Source of the DNA: Candidatus Parcubacteria bacterium
GTDB lineage: Bacteria > Patescibacteriota > Patescibacteriia > JAACEG01
Direction: 5' to 3'
DNA length: 14,994 bases
Assembly: GCA_023142625.1 (NCBI GenBank)
Contig: JAGLJD010000011.1
Coordinates: 1 to 14,994, forward strand
Of the stretch, positions 1-6,469 are shown in pieces. The translations under genes were made by a program, and so were the position numbers. The stretch's first letter is position 1. Every line of letters begins with the position of its first letter. A model generated the notes under the pieces. It was not told where the DNA came from. It made no database searches and saw nothing but the letters and a program-made list of their open reading frames with translations.

Positions 1-590
1 AAAATCCGATGATCGGCTGGCGTGGGGCGTCGCGATATTACAGCGAAAACTATAAGCCGGCTTTTGAATTGGAATGCCAAGCGATAAAAAGGGTTCGCAA
101 TCTTGTCGGGTTAAAAAACATTAAAGTAATGATTCCTTTCTGCCGCACTATTGAAGAAGCGAAAAAAGTGATCGGGATTATGAAAAAAAACGGATTAAAG
201 CAGAAAAAAAACAATTTTGAAATTTATATGATGTGCGAATTGCCATCAAATGTAATTCTGCTGGAAGAGTTCGCGAAACTTTTTGACGGATTTTCAATCG
301 GATCAAACGACTTGACACAGTTGACTTTAGGCGTTGACAGAGACTCGCAAATCGTGAGCCATATTTACGATGAAAGAAATATTGCGGTAAAAACAACGAT
401 TAAAACAGCGATTGAAAAAGCGAAAAAGGCGAAAAGAAAAATCGGCATCTGCGGACAGGCGCCGTCTGACTTTCTTGATTTCGCCGATTTTTTAGTCAAA
501 TGCGGCATTGACAGCTTGTCGCTAAACGCTGATTCAGTAATTAAAACAACTTGCGAAATTTTAAAATTGGAAAAAAAGATAAAAAGATAA
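1..590 (+). CDS. ppsA: Phosphoenolpyruvate synthase, C-terminal part (5' end outside window)
   Basis: PEP synthase (pyruvate, water dikinase) converts pyruvate and ATP to PEP, AMP and phosphate in the cytoplasm, the entry step of gluconeogenesis. Only about the last 195 residues are here. The reading frame is open to the left edge (codons from base 3), so the ATG at 9 is internal and encodes the Met of [12 protein letters not shown], a conserved block of the PEP-utilising TIM-barrel domain. Other family motifs follow in order: an MIPF block, [18 protein letters not shown] with DRDS, DERN, and GICGQAPSD, whose Cys is the expected catalytic acid/base. The C-terminus ends near the normal family end after the DSLSLN block. 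The stop TAA lies 3 bases before the next start, so it is probably co-transcribed with the ComM-like gene. Identification is firm; the full length cannot be judged. Confidence 0.95.
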   Translation, partial: NPMIGWRGASRYYSENYKPAFELECQAIKRVRNLVGLKNIKVMIPFCRTIEEAKKVIGIMKKNGLKQKKNNFEIYMMCELPSNVILLEEFAKLFDGFSIGSNDLTQLTLGVDRDSQIVSHIYDERNIAVKTTIKTAIEKAKKAKRKIGICGQAPSDFLDFADFLVKCGIDSLSLNADSVIKTTCEILKLEKKIKR

Positions 591-593
591 TTT

Positions 594-2117
594 ATGTCTT
601 CAAAAATTTTTTCAGCGGCGGTTATCGGATTGGACTGTGAGCCCATAGAAGTTGAAGCTGACATCGCCGGCGGGCTTGGCAGTTTTACTGTTGTTGGGTT
701 GCCTGATGCCGCGGTTCAGGAATCGCGCGAACGGGTGCGCGCCGCTGTTAAAAACAGCCATCTGCCTTTTCCGCAAACAAGAGTAACAGTAAATTTAGCC
801 CCAGCGGATATTAAAAAAGCAGGACCAGCGTATGATCTGCCGATAGCGATCAGCGTTCTGCTTGCGTCTAAAATAAATTTTAAAAACAGAATTGATCTAA
901 AAAGATCAATTTTTATCGGCGAACTTTCATTAGACGGATCTTTGCGCGGAGTAAACGGCGCGCTTTCTATCGCTTTAATGTGCAAAAATGGCGACTTTGA
1001 CACGCTTTATCTGCCAAAAGCAAACTCTGTTGAAGCGTGCCTGATTAAAGATATAAAAATTATTCCCATTGCGAATTTAACAGAACTGATTGAACACTTA
1101 AGCGGTATAAGCAAAATCGCCCCGTTTCAAAAAGAACTTAAAAGTTTAACCGCGAACAAAAATTACGCTTATGATATGGCAAATATCCGAGGACAGGAAT
1201 ACGCAAAACGCGCATTAGAAATAACGGCCGCAGGCGCTCATAATATTTTAATGGCAGGACCTCCCGGCTCTGGAAAAACCCTGCTTTCGCGGACGCTGCC
1301 GTCAATTCTTCCAGAAATGACCCTTGATGAAAAGTTGGAAGTAACTAAAATTTACAGCGTCTCTGGAAAACTGCCACACAGCAATCCTTTAATAAGCATT
1401 CGTCCGTTTAGAAGCCCGCATCATACAGCGTCCAGCGCGGCTTTAATCGGTGGCGGAACATGGCCGAAGCCGGGAGAAATCAGTATGGCGCACCGCGGTG
1501 TTCTGTTTTTAGACGAATTTCCGGAATTTAACAGGCAGGTCTTGGAAAGTTTGCGCCAGCCGTTAGAAGACGGGGTTGTTACGGTTTCGCGGGCGTCTGG
1601 GAGTTTGGAATTTCCAGCTAAATTTATTTTGGCAGCGGCGCAAAATCCCTGCCCTTGCGGATACGCGACAGACCCTGACAAGGAATGCGTCTGTTCCCCG
1701 ACGCAGATAATAAAATACCAGCGCCGAGTTTCAGGTCCTCTTCTTGACAGGATAGATCTGCATATTGAAGTGCCGAAAGTCAAACTTGAAAAGTTGGTTT
1801 CAGATAAACTCGCTGAAAATTCAGTTGAAGTCCGTGAAAGAACGCAGAAAGCGCGCGAGCTGCAAAACGCGCGGTTTAAAGATTTGGATATTTTCACTAA
1901 CGCGGAAATGAGTTCGCATCAAGTTAAGCGATTTTGCAAAATTCAGGATCACGGATTAGAACTGTTAAAAAACGCAGTGCGGCAGTTTAACCTGTCCGCG
2001 CGATCATATTTTAAAATGCTAAAAATCGCGCGGACAATCGCCGATCTAGCGGACAGCGACAAAATTGAAACTCACCACTTAGCGGAAGCGCTGCAGTACA
2101 GACCAAAAACCGAATAA
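594..2117 (+). CDS. comM: ComM/YifB-family AAA+ ATPase (Mg-chelatase-like)
   Basis: This 507-residue protein has the full ComM/YifB layout and usual length. An N-terminal Lon-protease-like (ChlI) domain at about 20-165 contains NLAPADIKK and DLPIA. An AAA+ Mg-chelatase-type domain follows, with Walker A GPPGSGKT at 222-229, the motif RPFRSPHHTAS near 270-280 and Walker B VLFLDEF at 303-309. A Cys cluster NPCPCGY...CVCSP spans 351-369, the sensor-region motif SGPLLDRIDLH 380-390, and a C-terminal helical lid contains LSARSY. In competent bacteria such as Haemophilus and Vibrio, ComM is a hexameric helicase that promotes branch migration of incoming single-stranded DNA during natural transformation; the same role here is inference. 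The gene starts 3 bp after the ppsA stop and has no visible Shine-Dalgarno sequence. The assignment to the family is secure. Confidence 0.94.
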   Translation: MSSKIFSAAVIGLDCEPIEVEADIAGGLGSFTVVGLPDAAVQESRERVRAAVKNSHLPFPQTRVTVNLAPADIKKAGPAYDLPIAISVLLASKINFKNRIDLKRSIFIGELSLDGSLRGVNGALSIALMCKNGDFDTLYLPKANSVEACLIKDIKIIPIANLTELIEHLSGISKIAPFQKELKSLTANKNYAYDMANIRGQEYAKRALEITAAGAHNILMAGPPGSGKTLLSRTLPSILPEMTLDEKLEVTKIYSVSGKLPHSNPLISIRPFRSPHHTASSAALIGGGTWPKPGEISMAHRGVLFLDEFPEFNRQVLESLRQPLEDGVVTVSRASGSLEFPAKFILAAAQNPCPCGYATDPDKECVCSPTQIIKYQRRVSGPLLDRIDLHIEVPKVKLEKLVSDKLAENSVEVRERTQKARELQNARFKDLDIFTNAEMSSHQVKRFCKIQDHGLELLKNAVRQFNLSARSYFKMLKIARTIADLADSDKIETHHLAEALQYRPKTE

Positions 2118-2147
2118 ATTAGCAGGTTTTAAATTTCAATATTTTCG

Positions 2148-2215
2148 TGATATAATAAAAATAAATTTTTACGATTTCATCGCTAAATTTTCACGGTTTA
2201 TTTCTATATTATAAT
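2148..2215 (+). promoter_or_regulatory. Two candidate -10 elements upstream of the Fic promoter
   Basis: A TGATATAAT extended -10 (2148-2156) and a second TATAAT (2210-2215) lie in the 199-bp gap between comM and the Fic gene. The -35 regions are poor: TTTTCA at 2188-2193 gives 16 bp spacing for the second. They may be auxiliary start sites for the Fic gene or chance matches in AT-rich DNA. Confidence 0.3.
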
Positions 2216-2238
2216 AGAACTATGAATATATGAATAAA

Positions 2239-2294
2239 AGTTTGTATACATTGCTTGACTTAATATATACAAACTGCTATACTTTGTATATATT
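2239..2294. promoter_or_regulatory. Operator-like array of three TTTGTATA half-sites over the Fic promoter
   Basis: Three copies of TTTGTATA lie at 2241-2248 (+), 2266-2273 (-) and 2283-2290 (+). The second and third form a perfect dyad with 12-bp arms, AATATATACAAA (2262-2273) and TTTGTATATATT (2283-2294), spaced 9 bp apart and centred on the -10 hexamer. The first and second form perfect 10-bp arms, AGTTTGTATA (2239-2248) and TATACAAACT (2266-2275), flanking the -35. Because the dyads lie mostly upstream of the predicted transcription start, a protein operator is more likely than an RNA hairpin. The binding protein is unknown; the Fic winged helix encoded just downstream is the obvious candidate. 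Confidence 0.65.
2255..2283 (+). promoter_or_regulatory. Sigma70-type promoter of the Fic gene
   Basis: TTGACT (2255-2260) and TATACT (2278-2283) are separated by exactly 17 bp. Each hexamer differs from consensus by one base. The predicted start is near 2290, giving a leader of about 27 nt before the ATG at 2317. Both hexamers are interleaved with the inverted repeats annotated as an operator, which argues that this is a real, regulated promoter. Confidence 0.7.
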
Positions 2295-2316
2295 TATATA
2301 AAAATGCAAATAAACT

Positions 2317-3462
2317 ATGAATATTATTAAAATAGGTTTAAATGTAGAACAAAAACAAGGATTTAAGGCTTTTGTCCCTCACCCGTTTCCGCCAAAAGAG
2401 GATTTTAATTTTGATACAAAAATTTTAAAAAAAGATAACGAGGCCACGCGACTACTCGGCAAACTTGATGGTATAACCAAACTTCTGCCTGATTCTGATT
2501 TTTTTCTCTTGATGTATTTGAGAAAAGACGCAGCTTCTTCAAGCCAAATTGAAGGAACCAGAGCAACAATGATTGATGCGATTGAAGCTGATGTAAAAAT
2601 AAAGGCAAATATTCCGGAAGATGTTGATGATATTTTGCATTATATCAAGGCGCTTAATTACGGAATCAAAAGAGTTGAGACGGATAATTTTCCCATGGCG
2701 CTTAGATTTATACGAGAACTGCATAAACAGCTTATGCATAAAGCCCGCGCCACTCATTATTCCGACCCGGGGGAATTCCGTAAAAGTCAAAATTGGATTG
2801 GCGGCACTAGACCAGATAATGCTCGGTTTGTTCCACCGTCTATTAATGAAATGCAACGAGCCCTTAATGATCTAGAAAAATTTATACATTCAAACGATAC
2901 TTTGCCAACCGTAATTAAAGCGGGGCTGATTCATGCGCAATTTGAAACTATCCATCCATTCTTGGACGGAAATGGCAGAACAGGCAGAATGCTTATCACT
3001 TTTTATTTTTGGAAAGAGGGCTATTTAGAAAAACCGGTTTTATTTTTGTCGTCATATTTTAAAAAACATCAAAAACTATATTATGAAAAATTATTCGGCT
3101 ATCACAATGGCAATGTGCATGATTGGATTGATTTTTTTCTTGACGGCGTGATTGAAATTGCGAATGAAGCTATTGATATTGTAGATAAGATAACTTCATT
3201 GCGCGACAAAAATACTTTAAAAATTCAAAAATTTGGAAAGCGCGCTTCTGAAAGCGCCAGTTTAGTTTTACCGAAACTTTACGGCCAGCCCATAGTAAAT
3301 ATTAATGTTATTCAGAAATGGACAGGATTTACTCGCGCTGGCGCGCAAACCGTTGTTGATAGATTTATTAAAATTGGTATTTTATCACCTAAAAATAAAG
3401 ATATTAAATACGGACAATCATACATATATAAAGAATATGTGGGAATTTTTAACAGTAACTAA
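2317..3462 (+). CDS. Fic-family protein adenylyltransferase with C-terminal winged helix
   Basis: Fic enzymes transfer AMP (sometimes other phospho-moieties) from a nucleotide to a hydroxyl of a target protein. The 381-residue product has the complete active-site motif HPFLDGNGRTGR at 213-224 with the catalytic His213. The flap region with GEFRKSQNWIGGTRP is at 152-166. Near the N-terminus SSSQIEGT (74-81) fits the inhibitory (S/T)xxxE(G/N) helix, placing it among class II Fic proteins that are autoinhibited in cis. Residues about 325-375 (VIQKWTGFTRAGAQTVVDRF and the following strand segment) resemble a winged helix-turn-helix. It is of normal length for Fic-wHTH proteins and appears intact. 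It has its own promoter within a dyad-rich operator, no separate antitoxin partner beside it, and no Shine-Dalgarno sequence. The target protein is unknown; autoregulation through the wHTH is inference. Confidence 0.93.
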   Translation: MNIIKIGLNVEQKQGFKAFVPHPFPPKEDFNFDTKILKKDNEATRLLGKLDGITKLLPDSDFFLLMYLRKDAASSSQIEGTRATMIDAIEADVKIKANIPEDVDDILHYIKALNYGIKRVETDNFPMALRFIRELHKQLMHKARATHYSDPGEFRKSQNWIGGTRPDNARFVPPSINEMQRALNDLEKFIHSNDTLPTVIKAGLIHAQFETIHPFLDGNGRTGRMLITFYFWKEGYLEKPVLFLSSYFKKHQKLYYEKLFGYHNGNVHDWIDFFLDGVIEIANEAIDIVDKITSLRDKNTLKIQKFGKRASESASLVLPKLYGQPIVNINVIQKWTGFTRAGAQTVVDRFIKIGILSPKNKDIKYGQSYIYKEYVGIFNSN

Positions 3463-3498
3463 TAATAAAAAGCGCGAATTTCTTTTACCTAAATTTTT

Positions 3499-3507
3499 TG
3501 TTATAAT
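3499..3507 (+). promoter_or_regulatory. Extended -10 promoter element for the dcd-thyX block
   Basis: TGTTATAAT (TGn plus a perfect TATAAT at 3502-3507) lies 25 bp upstream of the dcd ATG, in the short gap after the Fic gene. The -35 region is weak (TTTCTT around 3479-3484). Extended -10 promoters tolerate a poor -35, so this is a plausible start site for the thymidylate genes. Confidence 0.45.
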
Positions 3508-3531
3508 TACTCTGTTTTAAATAATAATTTT

Positions 3532-4092
3532 ATGATACTTTCAGACAGGGACATTTTAAAAGAATTAAAAAAAGGCGGAATTATTATTAACCCGTTTGAC
3601 AAAAAAAACCTGCAGCCGTCGAGCGTTGATCTGCATCTGGATAAAGAATTTTTAGTGTTTAACACTAGCAGAAATTTTGTGATTGATGTGAAAAAGCCGG
3701 CAGAAAATTTAATGAAAAAAATGACCATAGACGAAAAAAATCCTTTTATTTTACACCCTAGCGAATTCGCGCTGGGAATGATTTCAGAGGAAACAGGAGT
3801 TTCCGATCGGCTTGTCGGACGGCTGGAAGGGAAAAGTTCACTCGGGAGATTGGGGATTATTATCCATACAACTGCGGGATATCTTGACCCTGGCAATTCC
3901 TTAAAAATGACTTTAGAACTTTTTAACGCCGGGTCGCTTCCGATAAAACTTTATTATAAAATGCCGATAGCGCAAATGGCTTTTGAATATTTGTCTTCTG
4001 CCTGTGAAAATCCCTACGGCTCAAAAGGATTGAACAGCAAATATCACAAAGATAAAAAACCTACTGCGTCTAAAATGTATAAAAATTTTTAA
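3532..4092 (+). CDS. dcd: dCTP deaminase
   Basis: Dcd deaminates dCTP to dUTP in the cytoplasm, feeding dUMP and dTMP synthesis. The 186-residue length is typical. Family motifs are present in order: LQPSSVDLHLD near 27-37, HPSEFALGMISEE 75-87, GKSSLGRLG 100-108, HTTAGYLDPG 112-121, and TLELFN 127-132 with the expected catalytic Glu129. A C-terminal KY...P...S stretch closes the nucleotide site. The block HTTAG resembles the bifunctional dCTP deaminase/dUTPase form (as in Mycobacterium or Methanocaldococcus) more than the E. coli form (HVTAHR). After DPG, the usual aromatic-x-Gly is replaced by Asn-Ser-Leu (122-124). It is followed 4 bp later by thyX and belongs to a dTMP-synthesis block. The deaminase call is firm; mono- or bifunctionality is undecided. 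Confidence 0.93.
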   Translation: MILSDRDILKELKKGGIIINPFDKKNLQPSSVDLHLDKEFLVFNTSRNFVIDVKKPAENLMKKMTIDEKNPFILHPSEFALGMISEETGVSDRLVGRLEGKSSLGRLGIIIHTTAGYLDPGNSLKMTLELFNAGSLPIKLYYKMPIAQMAFEYLSSACENPYGSKGLNSKYHKDKKPTASKMYKNF

Positions 4093-4096
4093 ATAT

Positions 4097-5386
4097 ATGG
4101 CAAACATTTTCATTTATGATGAATTCAGCCCTGAGGACACAGCGATGATGCAAGCGCTTTATTCGCGCAGCCCTAAAAGCGCGGAAGAGCATGCAAAAAA
4201 AGTAAAAAAGTCAGGATCTGGAAAATTTATGGAAAAATTTTATGTCGGATACGGACATCAAAGCATAGCCGATTGCGGAAGTACGACAATATTTATTGAA
4301 AAAGTGTCTATTTTGGCGGACAAAGCGATACAAGACTGGCCTTTATATAGCGGACAGGAAACCAGCACTCGTTATATTGATATGTCTAAACAGCCAATAA
4401 TAGATCCTATAAATACCGCTCAATCAAAAGATATCTTGACGCGATGGATGGAATTTTACACAAAAAATCAAGGCGGGGTTAAAAATCACATTGCCAATAT
4501 TTATCCTAAAAAAAAAGATGAATGTAAAAAAATGTATAATAAGGCGGTTGAGGCAAGAACTTTTGACATTATGCGCGCTTTTCTTCCTGCGGGAATTACA
4601 ACACAGTTAAGTTGGCACACTAACTTAAGGCAAGCTTATGACAAATTAAGTTTATTGAAATATGGACCATTAGACGAAACAAAAAAAATAGCGAATAAAA
4701 TACTAAAAAAATTAAAAGAAAAATATCCGAACAGTTTCAGCCATAAAATTTACGAGGAGCAAGAAAAATATCGTAAATACTCAACTGAAAAATTTTTTTA
4801 TTATAATCCAAAAAATAAAACGAATTTTTCTTTTTCAACTAATATCAGATCTGGCGAACTCGCAAAATATGAAAAACTTTTAATTTCGCGTCCGATTAAA
4901 ACTAACTTGCCGCATTTTTTAACTGAGCTGGGATTGATATCGTTTAATTTTATTTTAGATTTCGGATCTTTCCGCGATATACAAAGGCATAGAAACGGCG
5001 TTTGCAGAATGCCGCTTTTAACAACAGATTTAGAATTTAACAGCTGGTATTTAGAGCAATTGCCAGCAGATGTGAAAAAAAGGGCGGAAGAAATAATCCA
5101 AAATCAGATTAAAAAAATAGACAATTTAGAGGCAAGCGATGAAATCAAGCAATATTACATCGCGATGGGATTTAATGTCCAGTGCCGCACAACTTACGGA
5201 TTGCCTGCAGCTGTTTATGTGATAGAATTGCGCTCAGGAAAATTAGTCCATCCAACATTGCGAAGAGTTGCGCATAAAATGCACTTTGCGCTTAAAAAAG
5301 AATTTCCGATTTTAACATTGCATTCTGATTTGGAAAAAGACGATTGGGATATCCGCCGCGGCGCGCAGGATATAATTAAGAAATAA
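4097..5386 (+). CDS. thyX: Double-length ThyX-like flavin-dependent thymidylate synthase (two Thy1 domains)
   Basis: ThyX methylates dUMP to dTMP using methylenetetrahydrofolate, FAD and NADPH. Usual proteins are about 220-250 residues; this one is 429 and reads as two ThyX domains. Domain 1 (about 1-210) has YGHQSIADC, FIEKVS, and YSGQETSTRY (84-93), matching the NExSxRY half of the signature RHRxxSxNExSxRY; the RHR positions are DWP (80-82). A TxxxWxxNxR segment follows at 169-178. Domain 2 (about 265-420) has DFGSFRDIQRHR with RHR at 297-299, but the following SxNExSxR positions are lost. Domain 2 also keeps ELRSG...HPTLRRVA (377-392), like the ThyX C-terminal helix. The two halves therefore complement each other. 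It lies 4 bp after dcd and near dut and tmk, and no thyA is seen in the window. Thymidylate synthesis is very likely from context, but a composite active site is inference. Confidence 0.85.
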   Translation: MANIFIYDEFSPEDTAMMQALYSRSPKSAEEHAKKVKKSGSGKFMEKFYVGYGHQSIADCGSTTIFIEKVSILADKAIQDWPLYSGQETSTRYIDMSKQPIIDPINTAQSKDILTRWMEFYTKNQGGVKNHIANIYPKKKDECKKMYNKAVEARTFDIMRAFLPAGITTQLSWHTNLRQAYDKLSLLKYGPLDETKKIANKILKKLKEKYPNSFSHKIYEEQEKYRKYSTEKFFYYNPKNKTNFSFSTNIRSGELAKYEKLLISRPIKTNLPHFLTELGLISFNFILDFGSFRDIQRHRNGVCRMPLLTTDLEFNSWYLEQLPADVKKRAEEIIQNQIKKIDNLEASDEIKQYYIAMGFNVQCRTTYGLPAAVYVIELRSGKLVHPTLRRVAHKMHFALKKEFPILTLHSDLEKDDWDIRRGAQDIIKK

Positions 5387-5396
5387 TTTTAATTCA

Positions 5397-5771
5397 ATGA
5401 ATAATAACACTTGTGAAAAAAAATATCATAAATCAAGAAGAATGTTCTGTATTATTGATAATAAATTATTTATTGCTAAAAAACACGACGAAAGATCGCA
5501 TAAAAAATGGATTAACGATTTAGGTTATGGAAATAAGTTTGAAAAAATTGTTAGAGGTGTTATAAATAAAAAAGGGGTATTAATCTTTTATATCGGTAAA
5601 AATTTTACAATCAATAAAAATGCAGAAAATATATTTTTTAACCATATACAAAAATTATCCAAAAAATTAAAACTTTCATTAAATACATCTATTGAGGGCG
5701 GACATTTAATCGGTAAAATAGGCGAAGATTGGACAACAATTAAAAAATATGGAATTTTAAAAATTTTATAA
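5397..5771 (+). CDS. Unknown 124-residue protein inside the thymidylate gene block
   Basis: I do not recognise a characterised family. The protein is soluble-looking and Lys-rich (no signal peptide, no membrane segment). After a polar, basic N-terminus it shows a probable beta-rich start, RRMFCIIDNKLFIAKK (14-29), then SHKKWINDLG (34-43), IVRGVINKKGVLIFYIG (51-67), an amphipathic helix region (about 73-92), and EGGHLIGKIGEDW (100-112). It starts 10 bp after thyX and ends 26 bp before dut, so it is probably co-transcribed with both and may act in or respond to deoxynucleotide metabolism. That is guilt by association only. ATG 5397 was chosen as the first in frame; Met16 at 5442 is an alternative that would begin just before the conserved-looking strand. 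Its AT content appears even higher than that of its neighbours, and transfer from a phage is possible. Confidence 0.75.
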   Translation: MNNNTCEKKYHKSRRMFCIIDNKLFIAKKHDERSHKKWINDLGYGNKFEKIVRGVINKKGVLIFYIGKNFTINKNAENIFFNHIQKLSKKLKLSLNTSIEGGHLIGKIGEDWTTIKKYGILKIL

Positions 5772-5797
5772 CTTCTGTTTAATCTAATTGCAATAAT

Positions 5798-6229
5798 ATG
5801 CTTCTGAAAATAAAAAAAATATCGCCTGACGCGAAACTGCCAACTTTCGCGCATAGTGATGACGCCGGGATGGACTTATACTCCAGCGAGGATTTAGAAA
5901 TTCAGCCGCGAAAAAAAGTGAATATTAAAACAGGAGTTATAATGGAAATTCCAAAAGGATATGCCGGATTGATTTGGGATAAAGGCGGGATTGCAAACAG
6001 ATCAATCCATACTTTAGCTGGAGTTGTTGATGCTGGATATCGCGGCGAGGTTATCGTCTTGATGATAAATTTATCAAATGAAACTTATAAGATAAAAAAG
6101 GGGCAAAAAATCGCCCAGATGTTAATTCAAAAAATAGAGCGTCCTGAAATCAAAGAGGTTCTAACTGATGATAAAATGCAAGAGAGTTTAAGGGGCAGCG
6201 GAAAATTCGGCTCAACAGGGCTGTTTTAA
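5798..6229 (+). CDS. dut: dUTP diphosphatase (dUTPase)
   Basis: Dut hydrolyses dUTP to dUMP and pyrophosphate, keeping uracil out of DNA and supplying ThyX with substrate. The 143-residue protein is a normal-length homotrimeric-type dUTPase with five motifs visible: motif 1 DDAGMDLYS (21-29), motif 2 WDKGGIANRS (60-69), motif 3 GVVDAGYRGE (75-84) with catalytic Asp78, motif 4 KKGQKIAQM (100-108), and motif 5 GSGKFGSTG (133-141), whose Phe137 should stack on uracil. Motif 2 departs from the classical RSG(L/I)A: Arg is Lys62 and the phosphate-contacting Ser is Gly63. The C-terminal arm is complete, so the enzyme is probably active. It follows the unknown gene by 26 bp and is the last gene before a palindromic repeat. 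Confidence 0.93.
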   Translation: MLLKIKKISPDAKLPTFAHSDDAGMDLYSSEDLEIQPRKKVNIKTGVIMEIPKGYAGLIWDKGGIANRSIHTLAGVVDAGYRGEVIVLMINLSNETYKIKKGQKIAQMLIQKIERPEIKEVLTDDKMQESLRGSGKFGSTGLF

Positions 6230-6264
6230 TTTAATATCTAAACTTTGGCGCTTTTTAAACTTTT

Positions 6265-6441
6265 TGTCTTTGCGGGGAGCCAAACGAACGCAGACCGCGG
6301 CGGCGGGCGCAGTGAGAGAGAGCGACGAAGCAATCCCATTACTTAAGCAGTAGGAACTATAATCACAGTTTTTTCTGCTCAGTAATGAGATTGCTTCGTC
6401 GCACCTCATTCGCTACGCTCATTCAACTCCTCGCAAAGACA
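6265..6441. repeat. Palindromic MITE-like repeat, copy 1 (177 bp)
   Basis: The ends are near-perfect inverted repeats: TGTCTTTGCGGGGAG at the left and CTCCTCGCAAAGACA at 6427-6441 (one mismatch). An inner pair of 22-bp arms, 6322-6343 (GCGACGAAGCAATC...) and 6381-6402 (...GATTGCTTCGTCGC), has one mismatch around a loop of about 37 bp. The element is clearly more GC-rich than its surroundings and fills the gap between dut and the HlyD-like gene. It shares both arm sequences with the copy at 12153-12293. There is no transposase inside, and no target-site duplication is obvious. The type resembles short palindromic repeats with arms like GCGACGAAGCAATCTC seen in many bacterial genomes. As RNA it would form a long hairpin between dut and the downstream genes. 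Confidence 0.85.
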
Positions 6442-6469
6442 GAGGGTTTCAAAATTCAATTATATAGAT

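Noticed and set aside
1421..1897. 158-codon reverse frame inside comM
   Set aside because: It is an out-of-frame shadow of the conserved AAA+ region; the forward frame holds all family motifs.
2539..2875. Overlapping frames of 84 and 105 codons on both strands inside the Fic gene
   Set aside because: They are shadows of a well-supported Fic reading frame with intact catalytic motifs; their peptides show no recognisable pattern.
2317..3462. Fic/Doc-type toxin-antitoxin pair
   Set aside because: No small antitoxin gene is adjacent. The inhibitory motif is inside the Fic protein itself (SSQIEG), which fits the self-inhibited class.
6212..6409. Reverse-strand open frame of 65 codons over repeat copy 1
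   Set aside because: It is generated by the palindromic arms. The peptide RCDEAISLL is nearly repeated as RRDEAISLL from the other copy, a typical artefact of translating this repeat.
6265..6441. CRISPR array or riboswitch in the structured dut-hlyD gap
   Set aside because: There are no regularly spaced direct repeats. The structure is a single nested palindrome shared with a second locus, so a dispersed repeat explains it better.
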